A stretch of DNA of 64,000 nucleotides, taken from NCBI RefSeq assembly GCF_000961795.1, contig NZ_LADU01000049.1:1-64000 (forward strand), in the 5' to 3' direction. Of the stretch, positions 45,749-55,489 are shown one piece after another. The position numbers and the translations under genes were made by a program. The notes under the pieces are model-generated. The model was not told where the DNA came from, searched no databases, and saw only the letters and a program-made list of their open reading frames with translations. This DNA comes from Hyphomonas sp. BRH_c22. Its GTDB lineage: Bacteria; Pseudomonadota; Alphaproteobacteria; Caulobacterales; Hyphomonadaceae. The first letter of the stretch is position 1. Each line of letters opens with the position of its first letter.

Positions 45749-45792
45749 CGACTTCGCTCAGGATGTGCCTTCAAATATTCGGGTTGGCCGGT

Positions 45793-46671
45793 CTAAAGGA
45801 AGCTTTTCATGTCCGCGATGAAGCGGTTGAACTGGTCGTGGTGGAGCCAGTGGCCGGCGTTTTCGTAGAGCTTCACCTCGGCCTGCCGGAAGTGTTGTGC
45901 GCGGCCGTCTTCTTCCGGGTTGGAGGCCCAGCTTTTCTCGCCATAGAGCAGGAGCGTGGGGCAGGTGATCGCTTCCCACAGCGTCTCGATATCCTCATAC
46001 GGGATGTCATAGGGCGTCATGACACGGAAATAATTGTCAAACTTCCAGGAATAGGTGCCGTCTTCGTTCTGGCTGATGCCATGGACGGTTAGGTGGCGGG
46101 CCTGTTCGTCTGTCAGGTAGCTGTTTTCGGTTTTCATGCGCTGGTAGGCGTCTTCGAGCGTGGCGTATTTCTTCGAGGTGCGGCCGGCGGCGGCGCGCTT
46201 GGAGTCGATCCATTCGCGCATGCGTTCGCCGGGCGGCTTGTTGTAGCGCTCTTTCAGCAGTTTCGGAGACGGGCCGAGGCCCTCGATGGCGACGATCTTG
46301 CGGACCTTTTCCGGGTAGATGCCGGCATAGCGCAGGGAGATTGCACCGCCATAGGAATGCGAGACGAGGGTGACGGGATCGAATTTCAGCTGGTGGATGA
46401 GCTGGGCGAGATCGTAGACGCAGGCGCGGACGGAATATTCGCCATCCTCCGACCAGGCGCTGTCGCCATGGCCGCGCAGGTCTGGCGCGACGACGTGCCA
46501 GTCCTTGCTGAGTTCTTCGGCGACCCAGTCCCAGCTGCGGCAATGATCGCGCCCGCCATGCACGAGGACAAGCGGCGGGGCGTCCGGATTGCCCCAGTCG
46601 ACATAGTGCAGGCGCAGGCGCTGGGAGATGAAGCTGTTCGAGGTGGGGCCGGAGAAATGTGTCATGGGCAT
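45793..46671 (-). CDS. Alpha/beta hydrolase
   Basis: A 292-residue hydrolase. It has VLVHGGRDHCRSWDWVAEEL, VVAPDLRGHGDSAW, the nucleophile elbow SHSYGG (Ser of HSYG), and the catalytic His in ENAGHWLHHDQFNRF. The family includes esterases, epoxide hydrolases and C-C hydrolases. Placed tail to tail with the BVMO cluster, it is a good candidate for hydrolysing the ester or lactone formed. It starts at 46671 or 46665 (both ATG) and lies 69 bases downstream of a TetR gene on the same strand. Confidence 0.85.
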   Translation of the reverse strand: MPMTHFSGPTSNSFISQRLRLHYVDWGNPDAPPLVLVHGGRDHCRSWDWVAEELSKDWHVVAPDLRGHGDSAWSEDGEYSVRACVYDLAQLIHQLKFDPVTLVSHSYGGAISLRYAGIYPEKVRKIVAIEGLGPSPKLLKERYNKPPGERMREWIDSKRAAAGRTSKKYATLEDAYQRMKTENSYLTDEQARHLTVHGISQNEDGTYSWKFDNYFRVMTPYDIPYEDIETLWEAITCPTLLLYGEKSWASNPEEDGRAQHFRQAEVKLYENAGHWLHHDQFNRFIADMKSFL

Positions 46672-46740
46672 GATTTGCCCGGCTTTGCCCCTTGCTGTCC
46701 AGAGCGGCGAGGGCAGGGTGACGCGAGGGCGGGTGGGGCG

Positions 46741-47331
46741 TCAGGCTTCCAGGATGGACATGATGGAGGCGCGCATGAAGGGGAGCATCGTCACCGGATC
46801 AAGATCGGGGTGGCGGAGCATTCGTATGGCCAACCCGTCGAACAGCGTGAATAGCATGTCGATGCGGCCGTCCGTATTGTCGAGCTGGAGCTTGTCGCGC
46901 AGCAGCCTGGAGAAATTGGCCCGGACGATCGCGTCATGGGCCTGCATGCGTTCCGCGATGGCGGGATTGCGCTGGGCCTCGGCGATGATTTCAAGGCTGA
47001 GGGCCGACTTGAACGGGTCCGTGAGGCTTCGAACCCCTTCTTCTGCCCGTTCGACGAGCGCGTCGCGCAACTGGTCCGGTGGCGTGTTTTCGAAATTGGA
47101 CAGCTTGTCGGTCTGGAGGCCGTTTTCCCGGTCGACGATGGCCGCGATGATGGCGTCCTTGCCGTCGAAGTAATGGTAGATGTGGCCGGCGCTCATGCCG
47201 GCCTGCTCGGCGATGCGCGCCATGCCGGTGCCATGAAAGCCCTGTTCCACGAAGCAGGCGGTCGCTGCGTCAAGTATCTGCTCACGCCGTGCCTGGGCAC
47301 GGGGAGATTTTTTCTCAATGGCTGGGGTCAT
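46741..47331 (-). CDS. TetR-family regulator, probable efflux repressor
   Basis: A 196-residue DNA-binding protein. The start at 47331 gives the usual length, with the HTH in ILDAATACFVEQGFHGTG and IAEQAGMSAGHIYHYFDGKD. A longer frame upstream runs through the divergent promoter and is rejected. It is transcribed away from an RND efflux operon, as in AcrR/MexR-type control, and is followed by the hydrolase gene on the same strand. Ligand unknown. Confidence 0.9.
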   Translation of the reverse strand: MTPAIEKKSPRAQARREQILDAATACFVEQGFHGTGMARIAEQAGMSAGHIYHYFDGKDAIIAAIVDRENGLQTDKLSNFENTPPDQLRDALVERAEEGVRSLTDPFKSALSLEIIAEAQRNPAIAERMQAHDAIVRANFSRLLRDKLQLDNTDGRIDMLFTLFDGLAIRMLRHPDLDPVTMLPFMRASIMSILEA

Positions 47332-47384
47332 TTTTTCAAAACTTCCAGTTTTGCCCTTGAATTGTTGCGCCGCACCATTATTTC

Positions 47385-47392
47385 GAACGTTC
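47385..47392. promoter_or_regulatory. Palindrome in TetR/RND divergent promoter
   Basis: GAACGTTC is a perfect 8-base palindrome in the 118-base gap between the TetR start and the RND adaptor start, in AT-rich DNA. TetR operators often have such cores. A likely site for self-regulation and pump control. Confidence 0.4.
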
Positions 47393-47449
47393 ATTCTAAC
47401 TTCACTATCCGATATGTACACATAGGCAGGATTGATCAAGGTGACATTA

Positions 47450-48652
47450 ATGCCAAAATTATCAAACAGTATCAAAGTTCTGATAGCCACCACCCTGATC
47501 GGTGCCGCAGCGGCTTGCGGGGCATCCGAGTCGGCCGCGCCTGCGCAGACCGCTGCACAGGCCCCCGCCGCGGCCCCTGTTGACGTCTTGGTCGTGCACA
47601 AGACGCGGATTGAGAGCACGCGCGAGCTGCCTGGCCGTGCCCGCGCGTTCCGGGAGGCCGAGATTCGCCCCCAGGTGACGGGGCTGATCAAGTCGCGCCT
47701 GTTCACGGAAGGCGAACTGGTCAGCCAGGGACAGGCGCTCTACCAGATTGATGCCTCCGAATATGCCGCTGCGGTCAACAGCGCGAAAGCCGCCGTGCAG
47801 CGCGCAGAGGCGACCGCCGATGCGGCGCGCCAGACGGCCGGCCGGTTCGAGCGGCTTGCCGAGATCAATGCCGTGAGCCGCGAAGACTATGACCAGGCGG
47901 TTGCCGCGCAGCGTCAGGCGGAAGCCGATGTCGCCATTCAGAAAGCGGCGCTGCAGCGCGCCAATATCGACCTGACCCGGACCAGGGTCACCTCGCCGAT
48001 CGAAGGCCAGATCGGCCGGTCGACCGTGACACCGGGCGCGCTGGTGACCGAGAACCAGGCGGCAGCACTGGCGATTGTGCAGCAACTGGACCCGATCTAC
48101 CTGGACCTGACAGCGGGCAGTTCGAAGATTCTCGTCTGGAAGCGGGACATTGCGGAAGGCCGGATCCAGTCTGCGGACGGCGAAAGCGTGGCTGTGTCGA
48201 TCATGCTGGAAGATGGCAGCACCTATGCCGAACCGGGCCGGCTGGAATTCAGTGAAGTGAACGTGGACGAAAGCGCCGGGTCGGTGATCCTGCGTGCGGT
48301 GGTTCCCAATCCGGACGGTTACCTGCTGCCGGGCATGTACGTGAAGGCGCGTTTCAGCGCGGGCACTTACGACAATGTGTTCCTGGTGCCGCAGGGCGCC
48401 GTCACCCGCACCGTCAAGGGTGATCCGACGGCAATGGTGGTCGGCGCGGATGGCACGGCTGAGGTGCGCAACCTGACGATTATCGAGGCAAACGGCAATG
48501 ACTGGATCGTGTCCGAGGGACTCGAAGACGGTGACAGGCTGATCATTGGCGGCCTTCAGAAAGTGCGCCCCGGCGCGCCTGTAGCGCCCGTCCCGCCGAT
48601 GACGGCGGCGGCCCAGCCGAACGGCGCGGCGACAGCCGTCGTCAAACAGTAA
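47450..48652 (+). CDS. RND efflux periplasmic adaptor (membrane fusion protein)
   Basis: A 400-residue adaptor that links the RND pump to the outer-membrane channel. The ATG at 47450 is preferred (AAGGTGA upstream) over TTG at 47432. The N terminus is a signal with a probable lipid-modified Cys (AAAACGAS). The HlyD/MexA parts follow: IRPQVTGLIKSRLFTEGELV (lipoyl half), an alpha-hairpin rich in Ala/Gln/Arg, VTSPIEGQIGRSTVTPGALV, the beta-barrel and membrane-proximal domains. First gene of adaptor-pump-channel operon; 20 bases to the pump gene. Confidence 0.93.
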   Translation: MPKLSNSIKVLIATTLIGAAAACGASESAAPAQTAAQAPAAAPVDVLVVHKTRIESTRELPGRARAFREAEIRPQVTGLIKSRLFTEGELVSQGQALYQIDASEYAAAVNSAKAAVQRAEATADAARQTAGRFERLAEINAVSREDYDQAVAAQRQAEADVAIQKAALQRANIDLTRTRVTSPIEGQIGRSTVTPGALVTENQAAALAIVQQLDPIYLDLTAGSSKILVWKRDIAEGRIQSADGESVAVSIMLEDGSTYAEPGRLEFSEVNVDESAGSVILRAVVPNPDGYLLPGMYVKARFSAGTYDNVFLVPQGAVTRTVKGDPTAMVVGADGTAEVRNLTIIEANGNDWIVSEGLEDGDRLIIGGLQKVRPGAPVAPVPPMTAAAQPNGAATAVVKQ

Positions 48653-48672
48653 TCAACCCGAGCTGATCCCCC

Positions 48673-51600
48673 ATGGCTAATTTCTTCATTGACCGGCCCA
48701 TCTTTGCATGGGTGCTGGCGATCATTGTGATGATCGCAGGCGGAATCGCGCTGAGGACCCTGCCGGTCGCCCAGTATCCCGACATTGCGCCGACGACCGT
48801 GTCGGTCAACGCCGTCTATCCCGGGGCGTCTGCCAAGGCGGTCGAGGACACGGTCACGCAGGTGATCGAGCAGCAGATGACGGGGCTTGATGGCCTCGAC
48901 TACATCTCGTCCTCGTCAAGCTCGCAGGGCGCTGCTTCGATCACGCTGACCTTTAAGACCGGGACCGACCCGGACATCGCGCAGGTGCAGGTGCAGAACA
49001 AGCTGGCGCTGGCGACCCCGTTGCTGCCTGAACAGGTGCAGCGGCAGGGCATAAGGGTGAGCAAGGCCTCGTCCGGCTTCCTGATGGTGACGGCGCTGAT
49101 CTCGCCGAATGGCACCTTTGACCAGACCGATCTTGGCGACTATGCGCGCTCGAATGTGACGGATGTGCTGAGCCGGGTCGATGGCGTGGGCAGTGTACAG
49201 CTGTTCGGTTCGCCCTATGCGATGAGGATATGGCTCGATCCGGGCAAGCTGAACCAGTATCGCCTGATGCCGAGCGACGTGATTGCCGCCATCCGTGCCC
49301 AGAACGCGCAGGTCTCCACCGGTGCGCTGGGCGGCAGCCCGGCCATTGAAGGCCAGGAGATCACGGCGACCATTTCACTGCAGACCCTGCTGTCGACGCC
49401 TGACCAGTTCCGCGACCTCTTGATCCTAACGACCGGCGACGGGGCGTCCGTGCGCCTTGGCGATGTCGCGCGGGTCGAGATGGGGGCAGAGAATTACTCG
49501 ACGGTGGCCAAGTATAATGGCCAGCCAGCCGCCGGGATGGGGATTTCACTGGCCTCAGGCGCGAATGCACTGGATACAGCCGAAGGTATTCGAACGGCGA
49601 TGGAGCGCCTGGCGGAACAGTTTCCAGACGATATTTCAGTTGTCTATCCGTATGACACGACACCGTTCATCAGCACGTCGATTCACGAAGTGCAGAAGAC
49701 GCTGCTTGAGGCGGTCGTGCTGGTCTTCCTGGTGATCCTGGTCTTCCTGCAAAGCTTCCGGGCGAGCTTCATTCCGATGATTGCGGTTCCGGTGGTTCTG
49801 CTGGGCACGTTCGCGGTCCTGCTGGTGTTCGGCTATTCCATCAATACGCTGACCATGTTCGCCATGGTTCTGGCCATCGGCCTGCTGGTCGATGATGCAA
49901 TCGTGGTGGTCGAGAACGTCGAACGCGTGATGGCGGAAGAGGGCCTGTCGGCACGCGATGCGACGCGCAAGTCTATGAAGCAGATTACCGGCGCGCTTGT
50001 CGGCATCGCGGTTGTCCTGTCGGCCGTGTTCATTCCGATGGCCTTTTTCCCCGGGTCGGCGGGCGTTATCTATCGCCAGTTCTCGGTGACGATTGTCACG
50101 GCCATGGCCCTGTCGGTACTGGTGGCGATCATCCTGTCGCCTGCCCTGTGCGCGACCCTGCTGAAGGCGAATGGGCATGACGCGCCTGCCAAAAAGAACC
50201 TGGCCGCCCGCGGTGGAGCCCTGTTCGAAAGCGGGTTCTCGCGCCTGCGCAATGCCTATGTGGCAATCGTGGCGCGTGTGCTGCGCCGCCGCTGGATTTT
50301 CGTTGGCGTGTTCGGCGTGATGCTTGTGCTGCTAGGACTGGGTTTCCGCAGCCTGCCGACATCCTTCCTGCCGGACGAAGACCAGGGCGCTGTGATGACG
50401 ATTGTCCAGCTGCCGGCTGGCGCAACGCTGGAGCGGACGACAGAGGTGATGGACGCCGTGTCGCTGCACTATCGCGAGACTGAACCTGACAATGTCCGGG
50501 GTGTGATGGCGATTGCCGGCTTCGGCTTTGCCGGACAGGGACAGAATGTCGGACTGTCTTTCACCCCGCTGAAGGACTGGTCGGAACGGACCGGCAAGGC
50601 GCAGGCATCGTCTGCGATAGCGGGCCGCGCCTCGGGCGCGTTCAGCCAGCGCACCGATGCCATGATCTTCGCAGTCATCCCGCCCCCGATCCGGGAACTG
50701 GGCAATGCGAGCGGCTTTGATTTCTACCTGAAGGACACGGGCGGCATCGGCCACGAGGCCCTGGTGAATGCGCGCAACCAGCTGCTGGGCATGGCGGCGC
50801 AGGAGCCCGGCCTGACGGGTGTGCGCCCCAATGGCCAGGAAGACAGCCCGCAATTCAAACTGAACCTCGACTATCAGAAGGCGCAGGCGCTGGGCATCAA
50901 CCTGGCGGATGCGACGAGCCTCCTGTCGGTGGGGCTTGGCGGAACCTATGTGAATGACTTCATCGACCGTGGACGGATCAAGCGTGTTTACGTGCAGGGT
51001 GATGCCCCCTTCCGGATGCAGGCGGATGATATTGGCGACTGGCGTATCCGCAATGGCACCGGAGACATGACGCCCGTTTCGGAAATTGTTTCGTCCGACT
51101 GGAATTACGGCGCGTCGCTGTTGCAGCGCTATAATGGTTCACCGGCGCTCAATATCCAGGGCCAGCCTGCGTCGGGCGAAAGCTCGGGCGTTGCCATGGA
51201 CAAGATGGAGGCGCTGGTGTCCCAGTTGCCGAACGGGACGAGCCTTGAGTGGACGGGCATCAGCAAGCAGGAGCGCAGCTCCGGCAACCAGAGCGCTCTG
51301 CTGTATGCCTTGTCGGGCCTGTTCATCTTCCTTTGCCTCGCAGCGCTTTACGAGAGCTGGACCGTGCCGGTTTCGGTCTTGCTGGTGGCGCCTGTCGGCA
51401 TGCTCGGCGCGGTCATCGGGGCGCATCTGGGCGGGTATGACAATGACGTCTTCTTCCAGGTTGGCCTGTTGACCACGGTTGGCCTTGCCTCGAAGAACGC
51501 GATCCTTATCGTCGAGTTCGCCCGGTCGCTTGAGGCGGAAGGCAAGGAACTGATCGAGGCGACGTTGGAATCGGTGCGGCTGCGTTTCCGGCCGATCCTG

Positions 51601-51819
51601 ATGACGTCTCTGGCCTTCGGCTTTGGCATCACGCCGCTTGTGTTCAGTTCCGGCGCCGGGGCCGCGTCCCGCGCGGCACTGGGAACGACGGTACTGAGCG
51701 GTATGATTGCCGTGACGTTCATCGGCCTGTTTGCGGCGCCGATGTTCTATGTCGTGGTCCGCAAACTGACGACCCGCACGCCCAGGGCGCGCAAGACTGT
51801 TGATGGAGCAATATCATGA
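48673..51819 (+). CDS. RND multidrug efflux permease, HAE1 family (AcrB-like)
   Basis: A 1048-residue inner-membrane proton antiporter, the exact size of AcrB/MexB. It has 12 membrane helices with two large periplasmic loops, begins with FFIDRPIFAWVLAIIVM, and has the proton-relay pair in LLVDDAIVVVENVER. The second half keeps GLASKNAILIVEFAR and FRPILMTSLAFGFG. It should export drugs, detergents or bile-salt-like compounds as a trimer. The stop overlaps the outer-membrane channel start as ATGA. Confidence 0.96.
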   Translation: MANFFIDRPIFAWVLAIIVMIAGGIALRTLPVAQYPDIAPTTVSVNAVYPGASAKAVEDTVTQVIEQQMTGLDGLDYISSSSSSQGAASITLTFKTGTDPDIAQVQVQNKLALATPLLPEQVQRQGIRVSKASSGFLMVTALISPNGTFDQTDLGDYARSNVTDVLSRVDGVGSVQLFGSPYAMRIWLDPGKLNQYRLMPSDVIAAIRAQNAQVSTGALGGSPAIEGQEITATISLQTLLSTPDQFRDLLILTTGDGASVRLGDVARVEMGAENYSTVAKYNGQPAAGMGISLASGANALDTAEGIRTAMERLAEQFPDDISVVYPYDTTPFISTSIHEVQKTLLEAVVLVFLVILVFLQSFRASFIPMIAVPVVLLGTFAVLLVFGYSINTLTMFAMVLAIGLLVDDAIVVVENVERVMAEEGLSARDATRKSMKQITGALVGIAVVLSAVFIPMAFFPGSAGVIYRQFSVTIVTAMALSVLVAIILSPALCATLLKANGHDAPAKKNLAARGGALFESGFSRLRNAYVAIVARVLRRRWIFVGVFGVMLVLLGLGFRSLPTSFLPDEDQGAVMTIVQLPAGATLERTTEVMDAVSLHYRETEPDNVRGVMAIAGFGFAGQGQNVGLSFTPLKDWSERTGKAQASSAIAGRASGAFSQRTDAMIFAVIPPPIRELGNASGFDFYLKDTGGIGHEALVNARNQLLGMAAQEPGLTGVRPNGQEDSPQFKLNLDYQKAQALGINLADATSLLSVGLGGTYVNDFIDRGRIKRVYVQGDAPFRMQADDIGDWRIRNGTGDMTPVSEIVSSDWNYGASLLQRYNGSPALNIQGQPASGESSGVAMDKMEALVSQLPNGTSLEWTGISKQERSSGNQSALLYALSGLFIFLCLAALYESWTVPVSVLLVAPVGMLGAVIGAHLGGYDNDVFFQVGLLTTVGLASKNAILIVEFARSLEAEGKELIEATLESVRLRFRPILMTSLAFGFGITPLVFSSGAGAASRAALGTTVLSGMIAVTFIGLFAAPMFYVVVRKLTTRTPRARKTVDGAIS

Positions 51820-53216
51820 CGCCTTCCCTTCGCCTTGCCCCGCTGATGCTGTCAGTGGCGCTGGCTGGCTGTGTCAATCTCGCGCCGGCCTATGAGCGGG
51901 CAGAAGCGCCTGTTCCGGAAACCCTGCCTGTGAGCGACACCGGGACGGCCGCCGTGCCGGTGATCGGCTGGCAGGCGCTTGTGCAATCGGAGGCCCTTGA
52001 AGGCCTGATCGCGCTGGCGCTGGAGAATAACCGGGACTTGCGGGCGGCCACGGCGCGCATCGCCATTGCTGAAGCGCAGTACGGGATTACGCGGGCGGCG
52101 CGCCTGCCTGGCGTATCGGCGGCAGGGTCGGTGACAGAAACCGGATCGTTCGATGGTGACAATGGTTCGCCCCTGCTGGCGGACAGCGCGCGGGCGCAGC
52201 TGGGCGTGACGGCCTATGAACTTGACCTGTTCGGAAGGGTGGCGAGCCTGAATGAAGCGGCGCTGCAGACATACTTGTCGACCGTGGAGGGTGAGCGCAG
52301 CGTGAAGATATCGCTGATCTCGTCGGTTGCGCAGGCCTGGCTGAGCCTTGCCGCCGACCGGGAGCGCCTGCGGCTGGCGAAGGAAACGGTCGAGAGTCAG
52401 GGCGCGTCGCTGTCACTGACGCGGGAATTGTTCGATTCCGGTGTGGTGACGGAGATTGATGTGCGCCGGGCCTCGGCCAGCGTGGAGACGGCAAAGGCGC
52501 AGGTCGCGCAGTTTACCGGACTGGTGCGGCAGGACCTGAACGCGCTGCGTTTTGTCGTCGGCGCGGACCTGCCGGCCGATATTGCAGAAGCGGCTGTTCT
52601 GAGCCCGTCTCCGCTGATGGATCATCTGCCCGTGGGGGCACCGTCGCATGTGCTGCTGTCGCGGCCGGACGTTCTGGCGGCAGAGCGCCAGCTTCAGGCG
52701 GCCAATGCCAATATCGGTGCCGCGCGCGCCGCGTATTTTCCCGTGATCTCGCTGACCGGCAGCGCCGGATACAGCAGCACGGGCCTGGATGACCTTTTCG
52801 ACGGCGGCGGGACGTGGAGTGTTGGCCCGCAAGTGTCATTGCCGATCTTCGATGGCGGCAGCCGCAAGGCAAATCTTGGTGTGTCAAAGGCAAACCGCGA
52901 CCTGGCGCTGGCCCAGTATGAGCAGTCGATCCAGACGGCCTTCCGCGAGACGGCGGATGCGCTGGCCGTGGCGCAGACGGTGGATGACCGGATTGGCGCG
53001 CTGCGCCGCCTGGTCGAAGATACGTCTGTGACACTGAACCTGTCGCAGGAACGGTTTCGTGTCGGGATCGACGACTATTTCTCGGTGCTGGATGCCCAGC
53101 GCAACGACTATCAGTCGCGCCAGAACCTGATCGATGCCGAGCGCGACAGGGCGCTGAACGTGGTGGCCCTGTTCCGGGCACTGGGTGGCGGTCAGGTCGG
53201 CGGCACAGCCGAGTAG
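51816..53216 (+). CDS. Outer-membrane efflux channel lipoprotein (NodT/OprM type)
   Basis: A 466-residue TolC-like channel. The signal peptide ends in the lipobox LAGC (Cys near residue 19). It contains two similar halves each with long helices (for example EALEGLIALALENNRDLRAA and FRVGIDDYFSVLDAQRNDYQ), the family's beta-strand segments (GYSSTGLDDLFDG) and a C-terminal variable tail. Starts within the pump stop codon. It completes the tripartite efflux system. Confidence 0.95.
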   Translation: MTPSLRLAPLMLSVALAGCVNLAPAYERAEAPVPETLPVSDTGTAAVPVIGWQALVQSEALEGLIALALENNRDLRAATARIAIAEAQYGITRAARLPGVSAAGSVTETGSFDGDNGSPLLADSARAQLGVTAYELDLFGRVASLNEAALQTYLSTVEGERSVKISLISSVAQAWLSLAADRERLRLAKETVESQGASLSLTRELFDSGVVTEIDVRRASASVETAKAQVAQFTGLVRQDLNALRFVVGADLPADIAEAAVLSPSPLMDHLPVGAPSHVLLSRPDVLAAERQLQAANANIGAARAAYFPVISLTGSAGYSSTGLDDLFDGGGTWSVGPQVSLPIFDGGSRKANLGVSKANRDLALAQYEQSIQTAFRETADALAVAQTVDDRIGALRRLVEDTSVTLNLSQERFRVGIDDYFSVLDAQRNDYQSRQNLIDAERDRALNVVALFRALGGGQVGGTAE

Positions 53217-53223
53217 CGAGCGG

Positions 53224-54522
53224 CTAGTAGTCGAGCCGGGCGGCACGCAGCGCGTCAGCCCGGTAGTTGCGGCTGGACATCAGCAGGCAGAGAATGCTGA
53301 GCGCGTTGAAGATGAGTATCAGCTCCAGTGCGCGCGCGAGCGGCTGGGTTTCGCCCTGTGCGGCGAAATAGTCGCTGAGCACGCCGGCGATCCACGGGCC
53401 GCAGCCGATGCCGATCAGCGTCAGGCAGAACAGCATGAAGGCCGAGGCGAAGGCCCGCATGCGCAGACGTACCAGTTCCTGTGAGGCCGTGTAGGCGATG
53501 CTGGCATAGATGAGGCCGACAAAGCTGGGCACCACGTTCCAGGCATAGGCCAGGCCGACGGTGGGTGCGCGCAGGAACATGAAGGCAAAGGGCAGGGCGA
53601 TCGCGGCGCAGAGCGCGATGATGAGCGGACGCCAGCGCAGGTCTTTTTTCGACAGGCGGTCGCAGACGAGACCGATGACCACGGCGCCAATGCTGCCGAC
53701 ACCGCCGATGAGGATGCCGAGCGGCCACGAGACCTGGCCGGGGCTGAGCCCGTAGGTGCGCTGGAGGTGGCTGGAGGTGAAGACGAGGAAGGCGTTGGCC
53801 GAGATACAGATCAAGAGACAGCCTGCAAGGAGCCAGAGATAGGATGACTGGCCGGCGATGAAGGTGAGGGTTTCCTTCAGGGAGGGCGCGGCGCGGTCGT
53901 CCTGGCGCGCTTCGGACTGGCCGCGCACCGGCTCGCGCACGGTGAAGCGCACGACGAGCGCTAGCAGCAGTCCGGGCACACCGGCGACGAAAAAGGCCAT
54001 GCGCCAGCCATAGGCCTCGTAGACAAGGCCGCCGAGCGCAAAGCCGAGCATGACGCCGAGGCCGATGCCTGTGGTGTAGACGCCGAGCGCCGTGGCGCGT
54101 TCCTGCGGGGGATAGAGGTCTGCTATCATGCTGGTGGCGGGGGGCGTGCCGCCGGCCTCGCCGACGCCGACACCCATGCGGGCGACGAGGAGCTGCCAAT
54201 ACGATTGCGACAGCCCGGACAGGGCCGTCATGCCCGACCAGACGGTCAGGGCGAGGGCGATGATGTTACGGCGGTTGCCGCGGTCGGCCCACATGGCGAC
54301 CGGAATGCCCAGCGTGGCGTAGAAGGCGGCAAAGGCAATGCCGGTAAGCATGCCGAGCTGGCTGTCCTTGAGGTTGAGCTCCGTCTTGATCGGTTCGAGC
54401 AGGATGACGAGGATCTGCCGGTCGACATGGTTGAACGTGTAGACCAGCGTCAGCACGAGGAGGACCCAGGTGCGGCCCGTATTGGCGGCCTTTACGGGGA
54501 TGAGAGGCGGAGCAGTGGACAT
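53224..54522 (-). CDS. MFS transporter
   Basis: A 432-residue membrane protein with 12 predicted helices. The start at 54522 (MSTAPPLIPVKA) places it before the first helix (TWVLLVLTLVYTFNHVDRQI) and avoids overlap with the TetR gene; a longer frame exists upstream. The A-loop WADRGNRRNIIALAL between helices 2 and 3 is typical, as is the sequence RMGVGVGEAGGTPPATSMIADL. This resembles the hexuronate/aromatic-acid and spinster-type subfamily. It is divergent from a TetR gene with a shared operator and forms, with the TonB receptor beyond, an uptake set across both membranes. Confidence 0.88.
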   Translation of the reverse strand: MSTAPPLIPVKAANTGRTWVLLVLTLVYTFNHVDRQILVILLEPIKTELNLKDSQLGMLTGIAFAAFYATLGIPVAMWADRGNRRNIIALALTVWSGMTALSGLSQSYWQLLVARMGVGVGEAGGTPPATSMIADLYPPQERATALGVYTTGIGLGVMLGFALGGLVYEAYGWRMAFFVAGVPGLLLALVVRFTVREPVRGQSEARQDDRAAPSLKETLTFIAGQSSYLWLLAGCLLICISANAFLVFTSSHLQRTYGLSPGQVSWPLGILIGGVGSIGAVVIGLVCDRLSKKDLRWRPLIIALCAAIALPFAFMFLRAPTVGLAYAWNVVPSFVGLIYASIAYTASQELVRLRMRAFASAFMLFCLTLIGIGCGPWIAGVLSDYFAAQGETQPLARALELILIFNALSILCLLMSSRNYRADALRAARLDY

Positions 54523-54658
54523 GGGTTCGGAACCTGTATTCTGGCGCGCAGCTGGCGGAGGAAGGGGAAGAGCCGGAAAGGCATGGGAGACACTTACAGT
54601 CTCGCGACGATCAGCTATCGGTTCCCCTTGAATCGGAACGAGTGAGGTTGATCCCCAC

Positions 54659-54674
54659 TTCAACAAGTGTTGAA
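54659..54674. promoter_or_regulatory. TetR operator copy 1, TTCAACA-AG-TGTTGAA
   Basis: A perfect inverted repeat with 7-base arms and a 2-base centre (TTCAACAAGTGTTGAA), between the MFS gene start and the TetR gene start. An equal repeat differing only in the two central bases occurs at 57884-57899 before the TonB receptor. The site is ideally placed for TetR to control both itself and the transporter. Confidence 0.8.
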
Positions 54675-54767
54675 ATATGGCCTGCTTTTCCATGAGGGGC
54701 AAGACAAATGCGTCCGGGACGGTAGTATTCAAAAATAGACGCACATGCGTTCGAACGGAAACAATAC

Positions 54768-55427
54768 ATGGCCTCAATAATGCACGACGATGCAAAGCCC
54801 CTTCGCCGAACCGCGATCCTTGATGCGGCCGAGGCGCAATTTGCCCAGCACGGCTATGATGGCGTGAACCTTAGAGCGATTGCCCGCGAAGCCGGGGTGG
54901 ACGTTGCGCTTGCGAATTATCATTTCGGGAAGAAGCGCGACCTGTTCGATGCCGTGCTGATGCGCCGGGCTGAAGTGCTGAACGCGTGGCGCCTGAAAGC
55001 CCTGGAGGATGCGCTGTCGGAGGCGCGCCCGAACCCGGCGAGTGTCGAAGCGATTGTGCGGGCCTATCTGCGCCCGCTGCTGACGGGGTCTCACGTGAGC
55101 GAGCCCGGCTGGAAGCATTATTATGCGCTGATCGCCTATGTGAACAACTCGCCCGAATGGGGCGGCAAGCTGATGACCCAGTTCTTCGACCCGCTGATCA
55201 ACCAGTTCATCGATGCCCTGCGGCTGAGCCTTGGCGATGTCGACGAGAAGGCCCTGTTCTGGTCATACCATTGTTTCTCGGGGGCCCTGACGCTGACCTT
55301 TGCCGAGACCGGCCGTATTGACCAGCTGTCCAAGGGGCTTTGCCGTTCGGATGACCTGGACGGCGCGTATGAGCATATCGTGCGATTCATCACGGCAGGA
55401 TTTGAGTCGATCCGCCCGGGCAAGTGA
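54768..55427 (+). CDS. TetR-family regulator of MFS/TonB receptor pair
   Basis: A 219-residue regulator. The N-terminal HTH is clear: RRTAILDAAEAQFAQHGYDG, then NLRAIAREAGVDVALANYHFG. The C-terminal part has about 160 residues for ligand binding and dimerisation. Start at 54768, with an ATG at 54780 also possible. The operator TTCAACA-NN-TGTTGAA lies 95 bases upstream and again in front of the convergent TonB receptor, suggesting that one ligand controls both uptake steps. It is unlike the TetR gene at 46741 in sequence. Confidence 0.88.
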   Translation: MASIMHDDAKPLRRTAILDAAEAQFAQHGYDGVNLRAIAREAGVDVALANYHFGKKRDLFDAVLMRRAEVLNAWRLKALEDALSEARPNPASVEAIVRAYLRPLLTGSHVSEPGWKHYYALIAYVNNSPEWGGKLMTQFFDPLINQFIDALRLSLGDVDEKALFWSYHCFSGALTLTFAETGRIDQLSKGLCRSDDLDGAYEHIVRFITAGFESIRPGK

Positions 55428-55433
55428 GGCCCA

Positions 55434-55466
55434 AGAAAAATGGCGGCGTATTGCCACGCCGCCATT
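55434..55466 (-). terminator. Rho-independent terminator after TonB receptor 2
   Basis: AATGGCGGCGT (55439-55449) pairs perfectly with ACGCCGCCATT (55456-55466) over a 6-base loop. On the minus strand the stem is followed by TTTTTC. It ends the TonB receptor transcript and lies just beyond the convergent TetR gene. Confidence 0.85.
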
Positions 55467-55489
55467 GATGAGAACCGTTTATCCGGAGA

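Noticed and set aside
47385-47392. Same operator as TTCAACA-NN-TGTTGAA for the other TetR gene
   Set aside because: The sequence GAACGTTC does not match the arms, so the two TetR regulators appear to have different sites.
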